Below are positions 18,098-25,314 of a DNA stretch of 64,000 bases, piece by piece. The stretch's first letter is position 1, and the number at the start of each line of letters is the position of its first letter. Position numbers and translations under genes: made by a program. The notes beneath the pieces are model-generated. The model saw only the letters and a program-made list of their open reading frames with translations. It had not been told where the DNA came from and searched no databases. Source of the stretch: Holophagales bacterium (GTDB lineage: Bacteria > Acidobacteriota > Thermoanaerobaculia > Multivoradales > Multivoraceae); contig VXVC01000004.1 in NCBI GenBank assembly GCA_009836625.1, positions 1 to 64,000 of the forward strand, read 5' to 3'.

Positions 18098-19267
18098 TCA
18101 GCTCTCAGGAGGCCGGATCAGAGCCTTGAACAGCTCTGCCGGCCGCGCCAGGGCGCCAGGAAACCCCGTCAGCAGGATGACGGCTCTCTCTCCGCGCAGA
18201 TCGGCCCGTAGCCGGGTATCGGCGAACTCCGATTCGATCGCACACGGAAGCGTGCTTGTTGCGGTCAACTCTTCGGCACGAGTCTGGACGAGATCCCAGC
18301 ACACACGGCCGAGCGGAGGATTCGTGGCTCTGTAGGCTGAGTCGGGGCCGGACTCCGGGGGTTCCATAATGATGCTCCCCGGCCCGCCGGGTACGTGGCG
18401 AACAAAGAAGTAGATGTTCCCCGACCCGTCAGCCAGAGCCTCGTCGATCACTCTCCGGCGTGCCAGCCACCCAACCGTGAACGCAGCGTCCCCGAGCATG
18501 AACCCCTTTCCCGGCTCCAGGCCACAGCCTGCGTCGGCTGTGAAGGTATCCGTGGCCAGGCTCTCAACGAGTTCGCCCGACCGGTCGTAGACGAACACGC
18601 CCGGTTCGAGTCCGGGCACGACGAGGATCCGCTCGTCCGAGATGAAGCGGATCACGGACACCTCAGCGTGCCAGCAATACCCCATGGTTTCCCCGCCGTC
18701 TCGCGTGGGCAGGAGGTTCCGCGGCTCCGGCTCGCCATCCTCGAACAGCCAGGAGATGTGGTCCCCCCAACCGCCGTCTTCGTTGCGGCTGAGGCCAACT
18801 ACGGCCGTCCGGTCACCACGCCGGTCCACATCGCCGACGATCTCGATCGCCTTCAACGTGCCGAAACGGTCTCCACTCTTGAGATAGACGCCGAAGACGC
18901 CGCCGGCGAAGGCCACGCTTCCTGAACTGCTACCGCCAACACGGGAGTAGCTTTCAAAGCCACGGTGATAGCCGTCGTTGCCCGCCAGCGAGGCTTCGAG
19001 GACGGCTTCGTCGTCCCCGATGCGCCAGGAGTAGACCCCGCCTTCCTCAACACCAAGACGCAGTTGATCTTCGTCCAGCCAACGAAGGTCCGCGGTGAGC
19101 GCCAGGGTCTCGGGCAGACCGATTGGCTCCAGGCGCTCCAGCGTTGGGCTCTGACCTCCCAGCACCGCGGGGAAGCACGCGGCGAGCGTCACGGCACACC
19201 ACAAAGCAACGGTCTCCAGCGGCCAACTCCGGCGGAGACGGCACGCCTCGTGGTGCCCCAGCGTCAC
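18098..19267 (-). CDS. Exported protein of unknown function, probably beta-propeller-like
   Basis: A 389-residue protein with an N-terminal hydrophobic segment (TVALWCAVTLAACFPAVLGG) that could be a signal peptide or lipobox (LAAC). The remainder alternates short beta-type stretches such as GVFGVYLKSGDRFGTLKAIEIVG and ERILVVPGLEPGVFVYDRSG, reminiscent of 6-bladed propellers (NHL/TolB-like), but I cannot place it in a family. The start is GTG at 19267 and overlaps the stop of the preceding gene by 4 bases (GTGA), pointing to coupled translation. The next gene begins 4 bases after its stop. Confidence 0.6.
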   Translation of the reverse strand: MTLGHHEACRLRRSWPLETVALWCAVTLAACFPAVLGGQSPTLERLEPIGLPETLALTADLRWLDEDQLRLGVEEGGVYSWRIGDDEAVLEASLAGNDGYHRGFESYSRVGGSSSGSVAFAGGVFGVYLKSGDRFGTLKAIEIVGDVDRRGDRTAVVGLSRNEDGGWGDHISWLFEDGEPEPRNLLPTRDGGETMGYCWHAEVSVIRFISDERILVVPGLEPGVFVYDRSGELVESLATDTFTADAGCGLEPGKGFMLGDAAFTVGWLARRRVIDEALADGSGNIYFFVRHVPGGPGSIIMEPPESGPDSAYRATNPPLGRVCWDLVQTRAEELTATSTLPCAIESEFADTRLRADLRGERAVILLTGFPGALARPAELFKALIRPPES

Positions 19268-19722
19268 GGAGCGGGAACTGGTTGCAGCGCAGAAACTGCA
19301 GAGCGAGGCACGTGACGATGCGCCGGTCGTGGCCGCGGGTCGAGGGCATCGAACATGCCCTGATCTTCCGAACAGGCGCGCCTCACTCGGACGAACTCAC
19401 CCACAGGGCTCAGGGGACCACTCGCCTCGCTGCGAGCCAACCTACCGTCTCCAGCGTACGGCGCTGGCAAGAGCGCGGCGAACTCAGTTCCCAGCGGGGG
19501 CGCTGGGCCGCCACCGTCCTGGCCCTTGTACACCACGACGGCTCCGACGCAGATCGAACACCCGCCGCCCCTCCCGGCGCAGGTCATGAATCGGTCCGAC
19601 CAACTGGAGTCCGCGTAGTCGAAGCACTCGTCAATCGCATCCCCGGCGGCGGGCGCCACCGCGAGAACACATGAAAAGAGGAACGCGCTCACCGCGACAC
19701 GCAACCACCCTGCCTTTGCCAT
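19264..19722 (-). CDS. Small exported cysteine-containing protein, unknown
   Basis: A 152-residue protein opening the three-gene minus-strand operon. The signal peptide is MAKAGWLRVAVSAFLFSCVL up to about AAGDA. A compact cysteine-rich segment follows (DECFDYADSS, TCAGRGGGCSIC), then a charged tail. I recognise no family. The ATG at 19722 is supported by AGGAGG about 7 bases upstream and by the signal peptide. The C-terminal third is Arg/Pro-rich and of poor quality, so the natural stop might differ. It overlaps the next gene by 4 bases. Confidence 0.5.
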   Translation of the reverse strand: MAKAGWLRVAVSAFLFSCVLAVAPAAGDAIDECFDYADSSWSDRFMTCAGRGGGCSICVGAVVVYKGQDGGGPAPPLGTEFAALLPAPYAGDGRLARSEASGPLSPVGEFVRVRRACSEDQGMFDALDPRPRPAHRHVPRSAVSALQPVPAP

Positions 19723-19753
19723 CCCAGAACCTCCTCTTGTCTGGTTCCCTCCG

Positions 19754-19770
19754 GTGCGTCGGGAACGCAC
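19754..19770 (-). promoter_or_regulatory. Perfect hairpin in the 5' leader of the exported-protein operon
   Basis: GTGCGT-CGGGA-ACGCAC gives a perfect 6-bp stem with a 5-base loop. It is placed between the candidate promoter (19788-19815) and the Shine-Dalgarno of the gene starting at 19722. It could modulate message stability or bind a regulator. No T-run follows, so it is not a terminator. Confidence 0.4.
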
Positions 19771-19787
19771 TGTCCATGATTCGGGAG

Positions 19788-19815
19788 ATTAGATGTAGCT
19801 TCGACGGACTGGCAA
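19788..19815 (-). promoter_or_regulatory. Candidate promoter of the exported-protein operon
   Basis: On the minus strand TTGCCA (19815-19810) and TCTAAT (19793-19788) are 16 bases apart, and each matches 5 of 6 positions of the -35 and -10 consensus. It predicts a leader of about 60 bases before the ATG at 19722. This is one of the two best promoters visible in the window. Confidence 0.55.
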
Positions 19816-19950
19816 CCTTCATTTGCAGGGGGCCATTTGCTCGTTGCGAGTCTTTGCCCGAGGAGTGATATCGGTCGTCCGTCTCCGGCTGTCAACACTC
19901 ATGACAGACAGGGAGAGGGATGGAGGCTCAATTCACAAGGGAGATGCGAG

Positions 19951-20169
19951 ATGTCCGAGAAAATCCAGCCGCTACCTAAGAACACAGGGTGCATCCATGA
20001 AGGCTACTTCTTCATCTTCAAGTCCGGCGAAAAGTACCGTTGGCGGTACATGTTCGAAGGAAAGCGGGTCGTAAGGAACGAGAAAGGGCGCGAGTCAAAG
20101 GAGGAGTGTCTGGCCGAGATAAAGACGATGCGCGGTTGTGCAGGCGCCCCCGTCTACGAAGACGAGTAA
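19951..20169 (+). CDS. DUF1508/YegP-like small protein
   Basis: A 72-residue protein with the YegP-type core: a first strand GYFFIFKSGEKYRWRYMFEG, then KESKEECLAEI-type helix, ending acidic (VYEDE). DUF1508 proteins are small alpha-beta domains of unknown biochemical role. The ATG at 19951 follows a GGAGATGCGAG stretch and removes an unlikely leader encoded further upstream. Base composition is visibly less GC-rich than neighbours. It precedes the unknown membrane protein at 20218 by 48 bases. Confidence 0.7.
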   Translation: MSEKIQPLPKNTGCIHEGYFFIFKSGEKYRWRYMFEGKRVVRNEKGRESKEECLAEIKTMRGCAGAPVYEDE

Positions 20170-20217
20170 GCCCGGACGGCCCGGAGCCATTCACGACGAG
20201 AAGGTCGAAGGAGACCC

Positions 20218-20898
20218 ATGCCCCCGCCGCCGATAAGCGAAGCAGCCTTGAAGCGAAGGATGCTGAGGGCATTACTGGAGCGTCCAGGACAGCGGATGTC
20301 CTCTTGGCCTTTCCAGGACGAGGAGGTGCCCGACGCATTTCAGTACAAAGCGATTCGCGACCTGATCGCTGATGCGCCGCGTGACGTTCAGGCCTTCGAC
20401 GGTAGCCCGAAGGCCGAAACAGACTCCAAGGAAAACGACAGCTACAAACCGAACGATGTGCGGCTGACCCGGTCAGGCATTGAGTGGGCGCGCGAGCACC
20501 TGTCGCAGGAATTGGCCGGGAGCTGGCAAGAACGGAGCAGCGACTACCTTGAAGCACTTCGGTCCATGGACAGTGATGACCGTAGGCGGTCGGTAGTGCC
20601 GGGTGCTTTCGACAACGGAATGGCCGCAGTCAGCCGGCTTGTGCAGATGCCAGCAGTTCGGCACCTACTCAGTGTGTTCTCTTTCCTGGCTGGTGTGACG
20701 GAGGGCCTGACCCGGTCGACATCGAGGAACTTCTGGTTCGCCTATGTGTGGCGTGCCGTGAAGATCGCGGTGGCGATCAAGCTGGCGTTGGCGGCGAGTT
20801 CTCTGTTGCCGTTTGGCGGGGAGCTACTGCGAGACGCAGCGCTTGGAATGATCGAGATTCTGGAAGAACTGACCGGGGGAGCTCCGGATACTGACTAG
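20218..20898 (+). CDS. Hypothetical protein with C-terminal membrane segment
   Basis: A 226-residue protein I do not recognise. The N-terminal 110 residues are soluble and charged and include LKRRMLRALLERPG and VRLTRSGIEWAREHL, which could form a winged-helix-like unit. The C-terminal half contains a hydrophobic stretch (VRHLLSVFSFLAGVTEGL) and a stronger one (AVKIAVAIKLALAASSLLPF) likely to enter the membrane. It follows the DUF1508 gene on the same strand in a tract of lower GC than the flanks, hinting at horizontal arrival. Function unknown. Confidence 0.6.
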   Translation: MPPPPISEAALKRRMLRALLERPGQRMSSWPFQDEEVPDAFQYKAIRDLIADAPRDVQAFDGSPKAETDSKENDSYKPNDVRLTRSGIEWAREHLSQELAGSWQERSSDYLEALRSMDSDDRRRSVVPGAFDNGMAAVSRLVQMPAVRHLLSVFSFLAGVTEGLTRSTSRNFWFAYVWRAVKIAVAIKLALAASSLLPFGGELLRDAALGMIEILEELTGGAPDTD

Positions 20899-21061
20899 GT
20901 CCCTCCCCAAAGGAAGGCTTGGCTCGGAGACGCGGTCGTTAGGACCGAAGCGCCGTCACACCAGCCCCCACAAGACGGGGATGTAGCGTCCTGTCAGGCT
21001 GGAGGCAGGTCAACTTCGCTTCGTGACTGGGTGTAAGCCGGCTGGTAGCCTGCCCGCATCC

Positions 21062-22429
21062 ATGCCAAGACACGCTGCTGTTTCACTTCTCGGCCTCCTG
21101 ACCGTCGCCTTCCTCGCGGCCTGCGGCGCTGACTCCGAGCCGGTAGAGCCGGCCGACCTCGCGATTGTCGGCGCCCGGCTCATCGACGGCACGGGCACCG
21201 AGCCCGTCGCCGACTCGATCATCCTGATCGACGGCGGCCGCGTCCGGACGGCCGGCCCGAGCGACGCCGTCGAGGTGCCGGACGGCACGGAAGTCGTCGA
21301 CGCCGCCGGCAAGACGGTCATCCCCGGCTTCGTCGACCTGCACGCCCACTACGGCGGTCCAGTGGAAGCGACTGAGCAGGCGCTGCGGTCGCAGCTCTAC
21401 TACGGCGTCACCACGACCCGCAGTATTGGCTCGGACACCCCCGAGAAGGTGGCCCTGATGCTGGAGGCACACGCCGGACGGCCGGATTTGCCGCGCGCGT
21501 TCACTGCCGGCCTGGGCTTCTCCTACCCGGGCGGCTTCAACTCGAGTTTCACGAACACCCCGACGACGGAGGAAGACGCGCGCGCGATGGTCCGCGAGCA
21601 GGCTGCCCTCGGTGTCCACTACACGAAGATGTGGATCAACGAGGTCGCGGAGCCGGGCCTGAAGATCCCGCCGGAGATCCGGGCCGCGATCGTCGACGAG
21701 TCGTACCAGAACGGGCTCATCCCGGTCGCCCACATCAACGAGGAGGCGGACGGCGTCCAGCTCCTGGAGGTCGGCCTGAACGAGTTCATGCACACCACTG
21801 TGCGGACGTTCGGACCGGGCGGCGGCGTGCCGATGGAGGACCCGGTGCCAAGCCAGGCGTTCCTCGACCTGTGCCTGGAGAAGAGCTGCGGCTTCGCGCC
21901 TACCTTGTCGATCGTTCAGAACAACTGGCACTTTGCCGAGCATCCGGAGCTGCTGGAGGATCCCGAACTGCGGGCCGTGATGAACCCGCGGGTGCTTGAG
22001 CGCTGGAGCAACGAAGAGACCCGCGCCGCCGTTCTCGCGGCCGACGGTTTCGAGGGGCGCAAGCTCTCCTTCCGGCACATGCAGGACTTCGTCAAGACGC
22101 TCCACGACCATGGCATCAAGGTGGCGCTCGGTACGGACAGCGGCACGCCGAACGTGCCGATGGGGTGGGGCACCCACCACGAACTCGAGCTCTACGTCGA
22201 GGCGGGTCTCACGCCGATGGAGACGCTCGTCGCCGCCACGGCAACGGGCGCCGGCCGGGTGCCGCCGGTCGGCGAAGCGGACTTCGGAACGCTTACCGCC
22301 GGCATGAGCGCGGACCTGATCGTGCTGAATGCCGATCCGCTGGCCGACATCCGGAACACGCTTGAGATCGACCGCGTGATGCTGCGCGGCGAGTGGGTGG
22401 ATCGCGACGCGCTGTTGCAGTCAGAGTAG
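21062..22429 (+). CDS. Amidohydrolase family lipoprotein
   Basis: A 455-residue exported metal-dependent hydrolase. The N-terminus MPRHAAVSLLGLLTVAFLAAC is a lipoprotein signal with a lipobox ending at Cys21. Then come the amidohydrolase entry strand LAIVGARLIDGTG, the metal-binding HAHYGG, a second histidine in VAHINEE, and LGTDSGTP at the end of the barrel. The C-terminal MSADLIVLNADPLADI is the usual beta-sandwich closure. Relatives include imidazolonepropionase-like and prolidase-like enzymes; the exact substrate cannot be named. The start at 21062 is chosen for the lipobox. It is probably co-transcribed with the DUF5916 gene, whose coding sequence begins within about 110 bases. Confidence 0.82.
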   Translation: MPRHAAVSLLGLLTVAFLAACGADSEPVEPADLAIVGARLIDGTGTEPVADSIILIDGGRVRTAGPSDAVEVPDGTEVVDAAGKTVIPGFVDLHAHYGGPVEATEQALRSQLYYGVTTTRSIGSDTPEKVALMLEAHAGRPDLPRAFTAGLGFSYPGGFNSSFTNTPTTEEDARAMVREQAALGVHYTKMWINEVAEPGLKIPPEIRAAIVDESYQNGLIPVAHINEEADGVQLLEVGLNEFMHTTVRTFGPGGGVPMEDPVPSQAFLDLCLEKSCGFAPTLSIVQNNWHFAEHPELLEDPELRAVMNPRVLERWSNEETRAAVLAADGFEGRKLSFRHMQDFVKTLHDHGIKVALGTDSGTPNVPMGWGTHHELELYVEAGLTPMETLVAATATGAGRVPPVGEADFGTLTAGMSADLIVLNADPLADIRNTLEIDRVMLRGEWVDRDALLQSE

Positions 22430-22538
22430 GGCGACGCTGCTCTGCGGCTCGCTGGCGTTCGGCGCCTCGTTCTCGTCCGGCGTCGCCGTAGGTCAGGACG
22501 AGTCGACCCGGCCGACCCGGACGGCAGTCGTCACGGCC

Positions 22539-24662
22539 GTGTCGGAGCCGATCCTCCTAGACGGCGTCCTGGACGAACCGGTATGGCAATCATCGCCCCG
22601 GATCGGCAACCTGGTGCAGCGGATCCCGACGGAGGGCGCCGTGCCGAGCGAGCGCACGGAGGTCACCCTGCTGCGCGACGCGGACCATCTCTACATCGGC
22701 GTGATGTGCCATGACTCCGAGCCTGACCGGGTTCTCGCGTCGCAGATGGCCCGCGACGCATCACTCAGGCCGGACGACTACGTCGAGTTGCTGCTCGATA
22801 CCTTTCGCGATCAGAGCAACGCCTACTACTTCTCGACGAACCCGAACGGCGCCCTGGTCGACGGCCTCGTGTTCGCGAACGGCGAGACGAACGAGGACTG
22901 GGACGCCATCTGGAACGTCGCGACGCGGCGCTCGGACCGGGGCTGGAGCGCGGAGTTCGCCATCCCCTTCAAGAGCCTGAACTTCCCGCCGGACGGCACG
23001 GTCTGGGGGTTCAACATCAGCCGGAACATCCAGCGGAAGTTCGAGGAGGCGCGCTGGGCGGGCGCCCGTTTCGACACGCAGTTCTTCCAGGTCTCGGAGG
23101 CGGGGGAGGTCTCCGGTCTCGGAGGACTCGAACAGGGCCGCGGCCTGGACATCCGGCCGTTCGTCGCGGGGCGCTGGGACTACAGCGCCGGCAGCGGCGA
23201 CGACAGCCTGCGCGGCAAGCCCGGCCTTGATCTCTTCTACAACGTGACGCCCAACCTGAAGCTGACGGCCACGTTCAACACGGATTTCGGTGAAACGGAA
23301 GTCGACGCGCGGCAGATCAACCTCACCCGCTTCTCGATCTTCTTTCCCGAGAAGCGGTCCTTCTTCCTGCAGGATGCCGGCGTCTTCAACTTCGCCACCA
23401 CCGGGGTCAGCCAGCCGGGAGGCATCCCCAGTACGGGAGCGGAGATCTTCCCCTTCTTCAGCCGCCGCATCGGACTGCTGCGAGGCCGGGAAGTGCCGCT
23501 CGACTACGGGCTGAAGCTGACCGGCAGGGTAGGCCGGACCGAGGTGGGCGTGCTCAACGTCGGCACCCGCGACACGTCGTTCGCAGACGACCAGAGCCTG
23601 TTCGTCGGTCGCGTCCGGCAGAACTTCTGGCAACAGTCCTACGTCGGCGCTCTGGTCACCAGCGGCAACCAGGCCGTCGCGGAGGACGCCACCACGATGG
23701 GCGTGGATCTACGCCTGGCCACCTCCGACATCCTGGGCAGCGGCCGGAACTTCGTCTTCAACGCCTGGGGACTCGAGAGCGATAACGAGGGCCCCTCCGG
23801 TGAGGGCACTGCGGACAACGATGCGTCATTCGGATTCGCGGCCGCTTTCCCGAACGACCGCTACGACGCCCAGGTGCAGTGGCGCGAGATCCAGGAGAAC
23901 TTCGATCCCGCACTCGGATTCGTTCAGCGCCGCAATGTGCGCATGCTGCGGCTAGGCGCCAGCTTCAACCCGCGTCCCAAGAACCAGTGGCTGGGCATCC
24001 AGCAGATGTACCACGACATCTTCTACACGGAGTTCAAGCGGCTCGACAACGGCCTGGTCGAGAGCCGGGACTTCTACTTCACGATCGTCGACTGGCACTT
24101 CCAGTCGGGCGATTCGCTGCACAGCCTGTTCGACGTGAACCCGACCTACGAACGGCTGTTCGAGCCGTTCGAGATCTCTCCCGGCGTGGTTCTGCCGCCG
24201 GGCGAGTACGACTTCACGCCGCTCCGGATCTTCTTCACTTCAGCGCAGAAGCGCAGGCTCCAGGGGAGCTTCGGCGTCACCTTCGGCAGTTTCTGGTCGG
24301 GAGACGCCGAGACCTACAGCGTGAGCCTCCGGTACTCCGCGCCGCCACGCCTGACGATCAGCGTGAACACGAGCCAGACCTTCGCGCGGCTGCCGCAGGG
24401 GGACTTCGTCGCCAGGATCCACCGGGCGGAGTTCAACTACGCCCTCTCGCCCAGGCTGTCCTTCGCGAACGTGCTGCAGTTCGACAACCGTTCGGGGAAT
24501 CTCGGCTTCCAGGGTCGGGTGCGGTGGACCCTGGAGCCGGGCAACGACCTGTTCTTCATCTTCGGCCAGGGCTGGGTGCAGGAGGTGGGCGAGCGGGGAA
24601 CCGACTTCCGGCAGCAGGACTCGAGGCTGGCGGTGAAGGCGCAGTACACCTTCCGCCTGTGA
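22539..24662 (+). CDS. DUF5916 protein with CBM9-like N-terminal domain
   Basis: At least 707 residues. The N-terminal part (ILLDGVLDEPVWQ, DADHLYIGVMCHD, GWSAEFAIPFKSL) is the CBM9-type domain found in front of DUF5916. The C-terminal part is an alternating aromatic beta pattern ending in AVKAQYTFRL, typical of an outer-membrane barrel. The GTG at 22539 is the first canonical start, but coding likeness continues upstream in frame (about 22437-22538: LLCGSLAFGASFSSG...TRTAVVTAV), which looks like a signal peptide plus the first strand of the domain. No ATG, GTG or TTG exists there before the TGA at 22377, so the true start may be CTG at 22437. These proteins often sit beside exported hydrolases; function is not established. 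Confidence 0.82.
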   Translation: MSEPILLDGVLDEPVWQSSPRIGNLVQRIPTEGAVPSERTEVTLLRDADHLYIGVMCHDSEPDRVLASQMARDASLRPDDYVELLLDTFRDQSNAYYFSTNPNGALVDGLVFANGETNEDWDAIWNVATRRSDRGWSAEFAIPFKSLNFPPDGTVWGFNISRNIQRKFEEARWAGARFDTQFFQVSEAGEVSGLGGLEQGRGLDIRPFVAGRWDYSAGSGDDSLRGKPGLDLFYNVTPNLKLTATFNTDFGETEVDARQINLTRFSIFFPEKRSFFLQDAGVFNFATTGVSQPGGIPSTGAEIFPFFSRRIGLLRGREVPLDYGLKLTGRVGRTEVGVLNVGTRDTSFADDQSLFVGRVRQNFWQQSYVGALVTSGNQAVAEDATTMGVDLRLATSDILGSGRNFVFNAWGLESDNEGPSGEGTADNDASFGFAAAFPNDRYDAQVQWREIQENFDPALGFVQRRNVRMLRLGASFNPRPKNQWLGIQQMYHDIFYTEFKRLDNGLVESRDFYFTIVDWHFQSGDSLHSLFDVNPTYERLFEPFEISPGVVLPPGEYDFTPLRIFFTSAQKRRLQGSFGVTFGSFWSGDAETYSVSLRYSAPPRLTISVNTSQTFARLPQGDFVARIHRAEFNYALSPRLSFANVLQFDNRSGNLGFQGRVRWTLEPGNDLFFIFGQGWVQEVGERGTDFRQQDSRLAVKAQYTFRL

Positions 24663-24675
24663 CAGCATCGCCACC

Positions 24676-25284
24676 ATGAGCATTCTGACGATCGTCATTC
24701 TGGCGGGCCTGGTCCTACTCGCCGTCGTCTTCGGTGCGTCCCTGATCGGGACCTTCAACAAGCTCGTCACCCTGAAGAACCGCTACCAGAACGCGTTTGC
24801 GCAGATCGAGGTCCAGCTCAAACGGCGCTACGACCTGATCCCGAACATGGTCGAGGTGGCGAAGGGCTACATGAGCCACGAGCGGGAGACCCTCGAGGCG
24901 GTGATCCAGGCCAGGAACATGGCGGCCGGCGGACTGGAGCAGGCGGCCGCGAACCCGGGCGACGCCGCCGCGATCCAGGGACTCGCCTCGGCGGAGGGCG
25001 TCCTCACCGGCACCCTCGGCCGCCTGTTCGCGTTGGCTGAGGCCTACCCGGATCTGAAGGCGAACCAGAACATGATGCAGGTCAGCGAGGAACTACGCTC
25101 GACCGAGAACAAGGTCGCCTTCGCGCGCCAGGCCTTCAACGACGCGGTGACCGTCTACAACACCTTCAAGCAGAGGTTCCCGGCCGTTATGGTCGCCGGG
25201 ATGTTCGGCCACGGCCAGGACGCGACGCTGCTCGAGTTCGACAGCGAGGCGATCGCGGAAGCGCCGCAGATTTCGTTCGAGTAG
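24676..25284 (+). CDS. lemA: LemA family protein
   Basis: A 202-residue protein with one N-terminal membrane helix (LTIVILAGLVLLAVVFGASL). The family core follows: FNKLVTLKNRYQNAFAQIEVQLKRRYDLIPN, then long helices ending RQAFNDAVTVYNTFKQRFPA. LemA proteins are small membrane-anchored helical bundles, frequently encoded beside M48 peptidases or TPM-domain proteins. Here an M48 gene starts 30 bases downstream and a second follows, so an operon is likely. The biochemical role of LemA is not settled. Confidence 0.93.
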   Translation: MSILTIVILAGLVLLAVVFGASLIGTFNKLVTLKNRYQNAFAQIEVQLKRRYDLIPNMVEVAKGYMSHERETLEAVIQARNMAAGGLEQAAANPGDAAAIQGLASAEGVLTGTLGRLFALAEAYPDLKANQNMMQVSEELRSTENKVAFARQAFNDAVTVYNTFKQRFPAVMVAGMFGHGQDATLLEFDSEAIAEAPQISFE

Positions 25285-25314
25285 TCCGGTTTCGCCGGTT
25301 CGGGCGACTGCGCG

